Origin: Mycoplana azooxidifex
GTDB taxonomy: Bacteria; Pseudomonadota; Alphaproteobacteria; Rhizobiales; Rhizobiaceae
NCBI RefSeq assembly: GCF_014196765.1
Contig: NZ_JACIEE010000002.1
Span: forward strand, 1-64,000
Direction of reading: 5' to 3'
Length of the DNA: 64,000 bases
Below, one piece after another: positions 1 to 8,517 of the stretch. A model generated the notes under the pieces. That model was not told the origin of the DNA. It was given only the letters and a program-made list of their open reading frames with translations, and made no database searches. The stretch's first letter is position 1; every line of letters starts with the position of its first letter. Made by a program: the position numbers and the translations under genes.

Positions 1-122
1 TCTGCCTTTGCCGGACGACGTTCAATCCAGGCGCAACCTCCAGCATGTGCCCTCTACCTCAACCGCAGACGCCCTCCCGCGCAGCGGGTTCGTTCTCCGG
101 CCCCATTTCGGACAGAGAAATT

Positions 123-134
123 ATTGTGCACAAT
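123..134. promoter_or_regulatory. Perfect 12-bp palindrome, possible operator
   Basis: ATTGTGCACAAT is a perfect dyad. Such TTGTGCACAA-type dyads are typical of GntR-family operators, but no regulator gene is adjacent here. It lies about 110 bp upstream of a strong intrinsic terminator with no recognisable protein gene between, so it could control a short untranslated transcript. That is inference only. Bases 1-122 hold nothing I recognise. Confidence 0.3.
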
Positions 135-244
135 GCCAACTTCTAGCATTAGCGCTGCGTGTCAGTGCTGGGTCGACCTGAGTCTTAGAATTTGCAAGTC
201 TCTGCGCAATCAGGCCCCCGCAACCAATCATCCCGGAAATCCCC

Positions 245-269
245 AAAAGCCCCGCAGAGGGGCTTTTTT
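245..269 (+). terminator. Rho-independent terminator
   Basis: The arms AAAAGCCCC (245-253) and GGGGCTTTT (259-267) enclose a five-base loop and are followed by a run of T. This is a textbook intrinsic terminator and would also work in reverse because of the A-run on the left. The transcript it ends must start inside or left of the window, since no convincing gene precedes it here. Confidence 0.75.
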
Positions 270-454
270 GCGTTTCTGGCTTCTTACCCGGGATAGCGAG
301 CACAAAGACCCCTCCGCGTAAGTGTCTCCAGATCGCCTTTTGCGTTTGGCCTTCGTGTCAAGTTCGCAGGTGCGCAGCTTTTCCGCGAAATCACGATAGG
401 CTCTCGCGGCTGTCGATGATCCCGAGGATTGCCTCGCGGATTTGCCCCTTGTGG

Positions 455-479
455 GGAACACTACCTCGAACGGGGAGTT
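455..479 (+). promoter_or_regulatory. Candidate EcfG (general stress) promoter
   Basis: GGAAC at 455-459, a 16-base spacer, then AGTT at 476-479 resembles the alphaproteobacterial EcfG consensus GGAAC-N16/17-CGTT, with one mismatch in the -10 element. It lies about 47 bp before the CBS-domain gene, a type of gene often found in the general stress regulon. Only this match was inspected, so chance is possible. Confidence 0.35.
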
Positions 480-525
480 TGCCCGGAGGGTGATTGTCGC
501 CCCCGAATTCGAAGGAGGAAGTGCG

Positions 526-978
526 ATGAGAGTGAGTGAAGTCATGACCCGCGACGTCCGCGTCGCCAATCCGAGCGAGACCATCCGGCAGGCCGCTCGG
601 ATGATGGCCGAAATCGATGCCGGGGTTGTTCCCGTCGGTGACAACGACAGGCTGGTCGGGATGTTGACCGATCGCGACATCGCGATCCGCGCCGTCGCCG
701 ACGGCAAGGGGCCGGATACGACGGTCGGCGAGGTGATGACGACGGACGTGAAGTACTGCTTCGAGGACGAGGAGGCCGAACAGGTGTGCCGGAACCTGGG
801 TGACCAGCAGATCCGCCGCATCCCGGTCGTGGACCGCCAGAAGAGGCTGGTCGGGATTCTCTCGCTGGGAGACCTGGCGATATCCGGCGCCGGCGGGACG
901 GGCGCGACAGGCGAGGCGCTGGCCGCCATCTCTCGGCCGGGCGGGCCGCACTCTCAAACCAGCCGTGACAGGCAATAG
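526..978 (+). CDS. CBS-domain-pair protein
   Basis: A 150-residue soluble protein made almost entirely of two CBS motifs (about residues 1-58 and 69-122), each starting with a V-x-E/D-V-M-T pattern, plus a short Gly/Ser-rich tail. CBS pairs bind adenosyl ligands such as AMP, ATP or SAM and act as energy or ligand sensors; stand-alone versions usually modulate partner proteins, and the partner here is unknown. ATG 526 is chosen over an in-frame ATG at 442 because AAGGAGGAA lies just before it and the family N-terminus starts at MRVSEVMT. It is monocistronic; a possible EcfG stress promoter lies upstream. Confidence 0.9.
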   Translation: MRVSEVMTRDVRVANPSETIRQAARMMAEIDAGVVPVGDNDRLVGMLTDRDIAIRAVADGKGPDTTVGEVMTTDVKYCFEDEEAEQVCRNLGDQQIRRIPVVDRQKRLVGILSLGDLAISGAGGTGATGEALAAISRPGGPHSQTSRDRQ

Positions 979-998
979 CGCCGCGAAGCGGTTAAACA

Positions 999-1064
999 CC
1001 GGCCCCGCTCTTCGCCAATGCTCTCCATCCGCCCGATGGAGTGAGCGCGAAGAGCGGGGTCCGG
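999..1064. repeat. Long inverted repeat in the 979-1316 gap
   Basis: Arms of 17-18 bp (999-1015 and 1047-1064) pair with one bulged base, and an inner dyad CTCCATC/GATGGAG (1023-1029, 1035-1041) extends the cruciform. No T-run follows, so it is not a classic terminator. A second perfect palindrome, CCGGATA-T-TATCCGG, lies at 1094-1108. The rest of the gap to 1316 shows no gene. It may be a REP-like element or mRNA 3' end of the CBS gene. Confidence 0.6.
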
Positions 1065-1316
1065 CGTTCGTCTGCGCGGTGCTCCTGCATCCCCCGGATA
1101 TTATCCGGCGCATACCCTTGCTCGCGGCAATGGCTGAGACGGCAGAAGGGCTGGCACGCGGGTACGGCTTCGCCCGGTGCATTTGATTGCGCCAACCGAT
1201 TGAAGGATAAAGCCTAGGCGAATTTTGCATAGGATGTTGCCCAAATTGAATTGGTCAGCCGCCGCCAATCGTTCCTATGGTCCGCGCCAGGATAACCGGC
1301 GCAGCAAGAGGAACAG

Positions 1317-2168
1317 ATGGGCAGGATCGTCTACGTCCACGGTCATTTCGTACCGGAGGAAGAGGCCCGCATCGGGCTCTTTGATCGCGGCTTCCTGTTC
1401 GGCGATGCCGTCTACGAGGTGACGGCGCTGATTGGCGGACGGATGATCGATAATGACCTGCACCTCGCTCGCCTCGAACGCTCGCTGAAGGAACTCGGCA
1501 TTTCTCTTCCCTTTTCCCGGGAAGAGATTATCGAAATCCAGAACGGGTTGATTGCCCGCAACGCCTTGCAGGATGGCACGGTTTACCTGCATGTCTCGCG
1601 CGGCGAGGCGGACCGCGATTTCTTCCATTCGGATGCACTAGTGCCGCTGCTCGTCGGCTTCACGCAGGCGAAGACCCTGACCGGCACGAAGGCGCAGCAG
1701 AACGGCATAGCGGTCGACCTGGCGGAGGATCCGCGCTGGCAGCGGCGGGATATCAAGACCGCCATGCTGCTCGGCCAGGTCATGGCCAAGCAGGCGGCGC
1801 GCGCCCGCGGTTTCGACGATGTGTGGCTGGTGGAAGAAGGCCTGGTGACGGAAGGCGCGTCCTCTACCGCCCATGTCATCACCGCCGACGGGCGCATCCT
1901 CACCCGCGCTGCCTCAAGGGCGACCCTGCCGGGCTGTACGCAGCGGGCGATTGCCCGGCTCTGTGAAACCGAGGGATTCATGCTTGAGGAGCGGGCCTTC
2001 ACGCCCGAGGAGGCGCAGGCGGCGGCGGAGGCGTTCCAGACCTCGGCGTCCAGTCTCGTCATGCCGGTCGTGCGCATTGGCGACCGGGTGGTCGGCGATG
2101 GCAAGCCCGGCCCGACGACGCGCCGGCTGCAGACCCTTTATCTGGAAGCCGCCGGCGTTCCGTCCTAA
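1317..2168 (+). CDS. D-amino-acid aminotransferase-like (PLP fold type IV)
   Basis: A 283-residue class IV aminotransferase, probably transferring the amino group of D-amino acids such as D-Ala to 2-oxoglutarate. The N-terminal GLFDRGFLFGDAVYE block and the catalytic lysine region RRDIKTAML (K147, which would hold PLP) are typical, and the length matches D-Ala aminotransferases (about 280). AAGAGGAA precedes the ATG. It opens a three-gene set with two peptidases, of which the M55 enzyme is classically specific for D-Ala peptides, which favours a D-amino-acid role over the related branched-chain aminotransferase or aminodeoxychorismate lyase. Confidence 0.85.
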   Translation: MGRIVYVHGHFVPEEEARIGLFDRGFLFGDAVYEVTALIGGRMIDNDLHLARLERSLKELGISLPFSREEIIEIQNGLIARNALQDGTVYLHVSRGEADRDFFHSDALVPLLVGFTQAKTLTGTKAQQNGIAVDLAEDPRWQRRDIKTAMLLGQVMAKQAARARGFDDVWLVEEGLVTEGASSTAHVITADGRILTRAASRATLPGCTQRAIARLCETEGFMLEERAFTPEEAQAAAEAFQTSASSLVMPVVRIGDRVVGDGKPGPTTRRLQTLYLEAAGVPS

Positions 2169-2196
2169 GGAAGGCCGAAGCGTTCGGAGGAATGGA

Positions 2197-3234
2197 ATGA
2201 AGACGGCGCGTGAACTCGGATTGATGCCGGAAAGCCGGCTGAGTGTGGGACCGGACAATGCCATCACCGACGTGCCTGGCGTTGCGGTCGGGCACCGCTC
2301 GCTGCGCAGCGAGGGCATCTTTACCGGCGTGACGGCCGTCGTTCCGCATCCGGGCGATCTGTTCGGCGTAAAGCCGCGCGCAGCCGTCGAGGTCATCAAC
2401 GGCTTCGGCAAATCGGCAGGTCTGATGCAGGTGGCCGAACTCGGCACGATCGAAACGCCGATCCTGCTGACCAATACCTTTGGTGTGGCAGCCTGCACGG
2501 AGGCGCTGATCCGCCGGGCGATTGCCGAAAATCCGGCCATCGGACGGAAAACCTCGACCGTCAATCCGCTGGTCTGCGAATGCAACGACGGCAGCATCAA
2601 CGATATTCAAGCACTGGCCGTCACGCCCGACGATGCCATGGCAGCGCTGGATGCAGCCCGGCCGGGCCCGGTCGAGCAGGGTGCGGTCGGCGCCGGCTCA
2701 GGCATGACGGCTTTCGGCTTCAAGGCGGGCATCGGCACGGCCTCGCGGATCCTGCGTATCGCCGAACGCGATTTCACGCTCGGCACGCTGGTCCTCGCCA
2801 ATTTCGGCGCAGCCGGCGATCTCGTCCTGCCGGATGGCCGTCGGCCTGATCCGCGCGTGCCTGCTGATCCCGAGCACGGCTCGATTATCGTCATCATGGC
2901 GACGGACCTGCCGCTCGACAGCCGGCAACTGCAACGCGTCGCCCGGCGCGGCGGGGCGGGGCTTGCCCGGCTTGGCGCCTTCTGGGGCCATGGCAGCGGC
3001 GACGTCGTTCTCTGTTTCACCACTGCGGACCCGGTGGCGCATGAGCCGAAATCGCCGATCGTCACGCAGGGGCGGCTTTCCGACGATTTCATCGACATCG
3101 CCTTCCGCGCTGCCGCGGAGACCACGCAGGAGGCGGTGCTGAACGCGCTCTGCGCGGCCTCCGCCACACCGGGGCGCAATGGCCGCATCTATCCCGCCCT
3201 GGCAGACTGGCTGAAAGAGAGCACGAATCCATGA
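2197..3234 (+). CDS. P1-family aminopeptidase/D-esterase (DmpA-like)
   Basis: A 345-residue N-terminal-nucleophile hydrolase of the DmpA/BapA family. These precursors cleave themselves into two chains and remove N-terminal amino acids, including D- or beta-amino acids, from peptides or amides. Family landmarks are ITDVPGVAVGH near the start, NDGSIND (130-136), GAGSGM (165-170) and GIGTASR (178-184). I do not assign the nucleophile. The start is ATG 2197, behind CGGAGG; ATG 2192 meets an immediate stop. It lies 28 bp after the aminotransferase and overlaps the next gene by 4 bp, so translation is probably coupled. No signal peptide is evident. Confidence 0.85.
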   Translation: MKTARELGLMPESRLSVGPDNAITDVPGVAVGHRSLRSEGIFTGVTAVVPHPGDLFGVKPRAAVEVINGFGKSAGLMQVAELGTIETPILLTNTFGVAACTEALIRRAIAENPAIGRKTSTVNPLVCECNDGSINDIQALAVTPDDAMAALDAARPGPVEQGAVGAGSGMTAFGFKAGIGTASRILRIAERDFTLGTLVLANFGAAGDLVLPDGRRPDPRVPADPEHGSIIVIMATDLPLDSRQLQRVARRGGAGLARLGAFWGHGSGDVVLCFTTADPVAHEPKSPIVTQGRLSDDFIDIAFRAAAETTQEAVLNALCAASATPGRNGRIYPALADWLKESTNP

Positions 3235-4031
3235 AGGTCTTCATCTCCGCCGATATCGAAGGCACCGCCGGCATCGCCCATTGGGACGAGGCCGAGCGCA
3301 CCCACCCCGACTGGACCGAATTCCGCGCCTTGATGACCGCAGAAGTGGTCGCCGCCTGCGAGGGTGCGCGCGCCGCCGGCGCCACGGAGGTGGTGATCAA
3401 GGACGCCCATGACAGCGGGCGCAACCTGATCCTCGACCGCCTACCCGACTACGCCCGCATCGTGCGCGGCTGGTCCGGCCACCCGGACGCCATGATGTTC
3501 GGCCTTGATGCCGGTTTTGCGGCCGCGATCTTTACCGGCTATCATTCCAAGGCGGGCAGCGAGGCTAATCCGCTCGCCCACACGTCCAACCTGCGCATTT
3601 CGCGCTTGCTGCTGAACGGTGAGGTCGCCTCGGAATTCACAGTCAATGCGCTCTGCGCCGCCGAGTACGGCGTGCCTTCGGTCTTCCTTGCCGGCGATGC
3701 CGGCATCTGTTCGGAGGCGCGGACCATGGTGCCGGGGCTGAAGGCCGTTGAGACGCTGGAAGGCAAAGGCCGCGCTGCAACCTCGATTTCCCCCGCCTGG
3801 TCGCGCCGCCTCATCCGCGAAGGCGTGGCGGAAGCGCTTTCGGGAGATTTCGCGCAGGTGCTGCCGACCAGGGCCGAACACTACGAGGTCGTCATCGAAT
3901 TCAACAACCCGACCGATGCCTATCGTGCCGGCTGGTATCCCGGTGCCTATGCGCACGGCCCCCGCGCCGTCGCCTTCAAGCACGTGGATTTTGCCGAAAT
4001 CTTGCGCGCCCTCGTCTTTCTGAAAGTCTGA
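3231..4031 (+). CDS. M55 family D-aminopeptidase (DppA-like)
   Basis: A 266-residue zinc peptidase of the Bacillus DppA family, which removes N-terminal D-Ala from D-peptides. The known metal ligands are all placed: D8 and E10 in SADIEG, H60 in KDAHDSGRN, H105 in TGYHS and E131 in NGE; H117 fits the catalytic histidine. The length matches the family (about 270). The ATG overlaps the previous stop (ATGA). With the aminotransferase and P1 peptidase upstream it forms a cytoplasmic unit for breaking down D-amino-acid-containing peptides, fitting the Dpp-type importer encoded downstream. Confidence 0.9.
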   Translation: MKVFISADIEGTAGIAHWDEAERTHPDWTEFRALMTAEVVAACEGARAAGATEVVIKDAHDSGRNLILDRLPDYARIVRGWSGHPDAMMFGLDAGFAAAIFTGYHSKAGSEANPLAHTSNLRISRLLLNGEVASEFTVNALCAAEYGVPSVFLAGDAGICSEARTMVPGLKAVETLEGKGRAATSISPAWSRRLIREGVAEALSGDFAQVLPTRAEHYEVVIEFNNPTDAYRAGWYPGAYAHGPRAVAFKHVDFAEILRALVFLKV

Positions 4032-4976
4032 TCAGGCCGGCTCGCGCTGCTCCAGCAGTTGCTTCGCCGTGCGCCACAGGTCCTCGACCTTGCGGCTGCG
4101 GCTTGCGGCTTGCCGGTAGAGGCGGATTTCGAGGTCGAGGTTCCAGCCTGCATCCGCGGATGCGGGCACGAGGCGTCCAGTCTCGATCTCGTCGCGTGCC
4201 AGGCTTTCGGGCAGCCAGCAGACGCCTGCGCCCGTGACCGCCATGTTCATCAGTCCGGCGCTGATCGTGTTTTCATGTGTCGTGCGGCGGCGGAAGGGCG
4301 GGCGGCGCAGGAGCAGGCGCGACAGGGCTACTCCGAAGAAGGAATTGAACCCGTAGCTGAGATAGGGAATGGCAAGCCGCGGCTGCGCGACGGCGTGGTC
4401 GAGGATGTGCAGCCCCGGCTGCGTGCCGCCAGCCATGGAGACCTGTGCCGAGGCAAGCGGGATCAGCCGGTCATGTGCGACCGTCAGCGATGAAAATTGC
4501 CCGCGATCGAGGTGGAATGGCACTTCCGGATGGGCGTAGGTCAGGAAGAAATCCGCCTCGTCGCCAACGAGAGCGTCAAGATTGGCCTCGATGCCGCCGC
4601 GGTCGGGCATGAGCGAGGTGCTGAAGGCGCCGCCCTCCTTTTCCAGGGCCTTCAACCAGTGTGGAAAGAACGTCACCGTCAGCGTATGAAGTGCGGCGAA
4701 GCGGACCAGGCCCGGCTCGTGCGATGGCCGCAATGCTTCGCGTGCCGCATAGAAGGTCCGGATCGCCTCCTGCGCGACCGGCAGGAAGCTGCGCCCCGCC
4801 GCCGTCAATTCAGCCGGCATGGTGGCGCGGCTGATCAGTGTCGCGCCGAGCCAGCTTTCCAACAGCTTGATACGGCGGCTGAAGGCGGGCTGCGTTACAT
4901 TGCGCATGTCCGCCGCTCGTGAAAAACTCGACGTGTCGGCGAGCGTCACGAAGTCCTCCAGCCACTTGATCTCCAC
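4032..4976 (-). CDS. LysR-family regulator, HypT-like
   Basis: A 314-residue LysR regulator: winged helix in the first 60 residues (TQPAFSRRIKLLE recognition region), then a ligand-binding domain. The N-terminus EIKWLEDFVTLADTSSFSRAA resembles HypT/YjiE regulators. I prefer GTG 4976 because GGGAGG lies nine bases before it and it gives the family start; an in-frame ATG at 5003 has no ribosome-binding site. The gene sits head to head with the amidohydrolase-dpp operon and converges on the peptidase operon, so it probably controls one or both. The divergent gap holds repeated GCCAATTCG half-sites. Confidence 0.85.
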   Translation of the reverse strand: MEIKWLEDFVTLADTSSFSRAADMRNVTQPAFSRRIKLLESWLGATLISRATMPAELTAAGRSFLPVAQEAIRTFYAAREALRPSHEPGLVRFAALHTLTVTFFPHWLKALEKEGGAFSTSLMPDRGGIEANLDALVGDEADFFLTYAHPEVPFHLDRGQFSSLTVAHDRLIPLASAQVSMAGGTQPGLHILDHAVAQPRLAIPYLSYGFNSFFGVALSRLLLRRPPFRRRTTHENTISAGLMNMAVTGAGVCWLPESLARDEIETGRLVPASADAGWNLDLEIRLYRQAASRSRKVEDLWRTAKQLLEQREPA

Positions 4977-5041
4977 CCCCGGCTGCCTCCCGATCCAATC
5001 CATTCGTGAAATCGATCATAAGTCATTCAATCGAAATAGGT

Positions 5042-5082
5042 ATGCCAATTCGGCATGGGGTCTTGCCAAAAGCGAATTGGCC
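5042..5082. promoter_or_regulatory. Candidate LysR binding sites
   Basis: ATGCC-AATTC-GGCAT (5042-5056) is a palindrome that fits the LysR T-N11-A pattern. Its nine-mer GCCAATTCG (5044-5052) recurs inverted at 5073-5081. The pair lies between the divergent LysR gene and the amidohydrolase gene, where recognition and activation sites are expected. Confidence 0.45.
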
Positions 5083-5159
5083 AAGCCAGTCACAACCTTT
5101 CACGTTGCATCAGGAGGAACGGGACGCCGGTCTCGGTTGTCCCGACAGGGGAGTGGTGA

Positions 5160-6785
5160 ATGTCCGTTGCAATCGAAGCCGATCTTATCCTGCACAATGG
5201 CCGTCTCTGGCGCGGCCGGGAGGAGGGCATCAGCGAAGCTGTTGCCGTTTGGCAGGGCAAAGTCCTCGCGACGGGCAGCAGTGCCGACATGCTGAGCCTG
5301 AAGGGGCCGCGCACCGAGGTCATCGACCTCGAAGGCCGTTTCGCCAGCCCTGGCCTCATCGACAACCACCTGCATCTCATCTCGACCGGCATCACCATGG
5401 GCTGGGTGGACGCGACGCCCGCCGCCGCGCCGACGCTTGCCACCCTGATGGAGAGGCTTGCCGAGCGCGCAGCCGCAACGCCGAAAGGTGGCTGGGTTCG
5501 TGCCCGCGGCTATGACCAGGTCAAGCTCGATACCGGCCGGCATCCGACGCGCGAAGATCTCGACCGCGCCGTGCCCGATCATCCGGTCTTGCTGACACGC
5601 GCCTGCGGCCATGTCGCCATCGCCAATTCGCTTGCATTGGAGCTTGCAGGCGTAACCGAAGCGACACCGGTGCCGGACGGCGGTGTGATCGGCCTCACCG
5701 ACGGTCGCCTCAACGGTCTTCTGGCCGAAAACGCCATCGGCCTCATCAAGGCCACGATGCCCGCGGTGACGACGGAAGAACTGATCGACGGCATCGAGCG
5801 GGCAGGGCGCTATCTTCTCTCGCTCGGCATAACGAGCTGCATGGATGCGGCGGTCGGCCAGCTCTCGGGCTTTGCGGAAATCCAGGCCTATGAGATGGCG
5901 AAGGTTTCCGGTCGCCTGCCCGTGCGTGTCTGGTTGACGCTGCTCGGCGATCCCGGCGTCTCAATTGTCGAAGATTCCTGGCGCGCCGGGCTTGTCTCCG
6001 GTGCCGGTGACGACATGCTGCGCGTAGGGGCCGTGAAAATCTTCCTTGATGGCTCGGCGGGGGGGCGCACGGCCTGGATGACCAGGCCCTATCAGGGCGA
6101 GCCGCATAATCTCGGCGTACAGATGCTGCCGGACGCCGAGGTGGAGGCGATCGTCAGATCCTGCCACGACCGCGGCTATCAGATGGCCTGCCACGCCATC
6201 GGCGATGGCGCGATCGAGCAGCTCATCACTGCCTATGAGAAGGCCCTTGCGGCGAACCCCGATCCCGATCGGCGCCACAGGATCGAGCATTGCGGTTTCC
6301 CGACGCCCGAGCAGGATGCGCGCATGAAGGCGGCCGGCATCCTGCCCGCGCCGCAGATGGCGTTCATCCACGATTTCGGCGACAGCTACATTTCCGTGCT
6401 GGGCGAAGAACGCGGAAAACCGTCCTACCCGATCGGCAGCTGGATGCGCATGGGTATGAAACCCTCGACCGGTTCGGATTCGCCTGTCTGCTCGCCCGAT
6501 CCCTTCCCGAATCTGCACGCGATGATCACCCGCCAGACCGGCAAGGGCACGGTCATGGAAGACGCCGAACGGCTGAGCCCGGAAGAGGCGCTCCAGGCCT
6601 ACACGGAATACGGCGCCTATTCCCAGAAGGCCGAGGCTGTGAAGGGGCGGCTGGTACCGGGCCAATGGGCCGACATCGCCGTCTTCGACAACGACCTTCT
6701 GGCCGCCGAGCCCGAGACCATCCTGTCGGGCACCCGCTGCCTGTTGACCCTGCTTGCGGGCCGCGTCGTGCATGACGCACGTTGA
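5160..6785 (+). CDS. Amidohydrolase family protein (YtcJ-like)
   Basis: A 541-residue metal-dependent amidohydrolase (amidohydrolase_3 type). The first metal site is H70/H72 in GLIDNHLHL, and GSAGGRTAWMTRPY plus the late GSDSPVCSPDPFP block are typical of YtcJ-like enzymes, which hydrolyse N-acyl, imide or carbamoyl bonds. The exact substrate cannot be read. No signal peptide is seen, so it acts in the cytoplasm. AGGGGAGTGG precedes the ATG. It is the first gene of the dpp-type operon, with 56 bp before the binding-protein gene, so it probably attacks an imported peptide or acylated amino acid. Confidence 0.8.
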   Translation: MSVAIEADLILHNGRLWRGREEGISEAVAVWQGKVLATGSSADMLSLKGPRTEVIDLEGRFASPGLIDNHLHLISTGITMGWVDATPAAAPTLATLMERLAERAAATPKGGWVRARGYDQVKLDTGRHPTREDLDRAVPDHPVLLTRACGHVAIANSLALELAGVTEATPVPDGGVIGLTDGRLNGLLAENAIGLIKATMPAVTTEELIDGIERAGRYLLSLGITSCMDAAVGQLSGFAEIQAYEMAKVSGRLPVRVWLTLLGDPGVSIVEDSWRAGLVSGAGDDMLRVGAVKIFLDGSAGGRTAWMTRPYQGEPHNLGVQMLPDAEVEAIVRSCHDRGYQMACHAIGDGAIEQLITAYEKALAANPDPDRRHRIEHCGFPTPEQDARMKAAGILPAPQMAFIHDFGDSYISVLGEERGKPSYPIGSWMRMGMKPSTGSDSPVCSPDPFPNLHAMITRQTGKGTVMEDAERLSPEEALQAYTEYGAYSQKAEAVKGRLVPGQWADIAVFDNDLLAAEPETILSGTRCLLTLLAGRVVHDAR

Positions 6786-6841
6786 AGGCCTGCGGATTTG
6801 AATCGAAACGATGCCGGAAATGGCACGAGAGGGAGAACGAA

Positions 6842-8434
6842 ATGCTCAAAAGACTGACACTGGCTGCAATGCTCAGCCTCGGCGTGGCTTCCGGGGCGCT
6901 TGCCGCGGGCGAACGCCATGGCGGAACGCTCGTCTTCACCGCGCCCTACGGCTCGAGCTTTGCCACGCTCGACGTGCAGGCAAGCCCGCACACGCAGGAA
7001 GAGTTCATCACCCAGGCCATCCACCGCGCGCTCTATAGCTGGGATTCCATCCAGAACAAGCCGGTGCTGGAACTGGCTGATTCCGAGGAGGTCTCCGAGG
7101 ATGGCACCGTCCACACCTATCACCTGCGCAAGAATGCCGTCTTCCACAACGGCAAGCCGCTGACGGCCGACGACTTCATCTACAGCTACAAGCGCATCGC
7201 CAATCCGAAGAATGCCTTCCCGGGCGCCAGCTACATAGCAAACATCAAGGGTGCGGATGCCTATATCGCCGGCAAGGCGGAGGAAATTTCCGGTCTGAAG
7301 AAGATCGACGATAACACGCTGGAAATCACCTATGTCGGCCCGATCAATCCGGGCTTCCCTCTGATGCAGAACACGACGGTGATCTATCCGTCCAATGTGG
7401 AGGATGAATCGAGCTTCGCCAAGACTCCCGTTGGTCTCGGTGCGTTCGTCTTCAAGGAGCATGTGCCGGGCTCGCAGGTCGTCGTCGAAAAATTCGACAA
7501 GTACTATGAGGAAGGCAAACCCTATCTCGACCGCATCAACATCGTGCTGATGGCCGAAGACGCCGCGCGCGACGTCGCCTTCCGCAACAAGGAAATCGAC
7601 GTCTCGATCCTCGGCCCGACACAGTACCAGGCCTATCAGGGCGAAGATGCGCTGAAGGGGCAGTTGCTTGAAGTCGCCGAGGTCTATACCCGCAATGTCG
7701 GCTTCAACCCGGCCTTCGAACCCTTCAAGGACAAGCGGGTGCGCCAGGCGATCAACCACGCCATCAACGCGCCGCTGATCATCGAGCGCCTCGTCAAGAA
7801 CAAGGCCTATCCGGCTTCCGGCTGGCTGCCGATTTCCTCGCCGGCCTTTGACAAGGACAAGGCGGCCTATGCCTTCGATCCGGAAAAGGCCAAGGCGCTG
7901 CTTGCCGAAGCCGGCTATGCCGATGGCTTCGAGTTCGAGGTGACGGCGAGCCCGAACGAAAGCTGGGGCGTGCCGATCGTCGAGGCTCTGCTGCCGATGT
8001 TGAAGAAGGTCGGCATCACCGTGAAGCCGAAGCCGGTGGAAAGCGCGGCGCTCGGCGACGCGGTCACGTCGAACAACTTCCAGGCGTTCATCTGGTCGAA
8101 CTCGTCCGGTCCCGATCCGCTGAACGCGCTGCGCTGCTTCCATTCCAAGACGGCGCAGTCGGCCTGCAACTATACGAGCTATGCGAGCCCGGAGTTCGAC
8201 AAGCTCTATGAGGCGGCCCAGCAGGAGCGCGACGCGGCCAAGCAGATCGATCTTCTGCGCCAGGCCAACAATATCGTGCAGGACGACGCGCCGGTCTGGT
8301 TCTTCAACTACAACAAGGCGGTCATGGCCTACCAGCCGTGGATCCACGGCCTCGTGCCGAACGCGACGGAGCTGGCGCTCCAGCCCTATGACGAGATCTG
8401 GATCGACGAGAACGCTCCCGACTCGCGCAAGTAA
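6842..8434 (+). CDS. Peptide ABC transporter substrate-binding protein (Dpp/Opp type)
   Basis: A 530-residue periplasmic binding protein of the peptide/nickel family (SBP_bac_5). The N-terminal MLKRLTLAAMLSLGVASGALAA is a typical signal peptide with an AxA cleavage site. Conserved features include EDGTVHTYHLRKNAVFHNGKPLTADDF and RQAINHAI. ATG 6842 follows GAGGGAGAA; an in-frame ATG at 6782 would spoil the signal peptide. It delivers peptides to the two permeases and two ATPases encoded next. A stable intercistronic hairpin follows, which would let it be made in excess over the membrane components. Confidence 0.92.
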   Translation: MLKRLTLAAMLSLGVASGALAAGERHGGTLVFTAPYGSSFATLDVQASPHTQEEFITQAIHRALYSWDSIQNKPVLELADSEEVSEDGTVHTYHLRKNAVFHNGKPLTADDFIYSYKRIANPKNAFPGASYIANIKGADAYIAGKAEEISGLKKIDDNTLEITYVGPINPGFPLMQNTTVIYPSNVEDESSFAKTPVGLGAFVFKEHVPGSQVVVEKFDKYYEEGKPYLDRINIVLMAEDAARDVAFRNKEIDVSILGPTQYQAYQGEDALKGQLLEVAEVYTRNVGFNPAFEPFKDKRVRQAINHAINAPLIIERLVKNKAYPASGWLPISSPAFDKDKAAYAFDPEKAKALLAEAGYADGFEFEVTASPNESWGVPIVEALLPMLKKVGITVKPKPVESAALGDAVTSNNFQAFIWSNSSGPDPLNALRCFHSKTAQSACNYTSYASPEFDKLYEAAQQERDAAKQIDLLRQANNIVQDDAPVWFFNYNKAVMAYQPWIHGLVPNATELALQPYDEIWIDENAPDSRK

Positions 8435-8448
8435 GCCTTGAGAGGTTC

Positions 8449-8471
8449 GGGGGTGGCGTCAAAGCTGCCCC
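8449..8471 (+). other. Intercistronic hairpin after the binding-protein gene
   Basis: GGGGG (8449-8453) pairs with CCCCC (8467-8471) and wobble pairs extend the stem to nine around a five-base loop. With no T-run it is more likely an mRNA stabiliser or partial attenuator than a full terminator. Confidence 0.5.
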
Positions 8472-8517
8472 CGCATCGATTGTCGCGCCCGGAAGGGCGG
8501 CCAAAACGGAACCGCTC

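Noticed and set aside
1-300. A tRNA, tmRNA or other housekeeping RNA in the left end
   Set aside because: A GGTTCG stretch at 77-92 looked like a T-arm but no cloverleaf or CCA context could be built; only the terminator and palindrome are kept.
4977-5003. ATG 5003 as start of the HypT-like LysR
   Set aside because: It lacks a ribosome-binding site and adds nine residues not typical of the family; GTG 4976 with GGGAGG is preferred.
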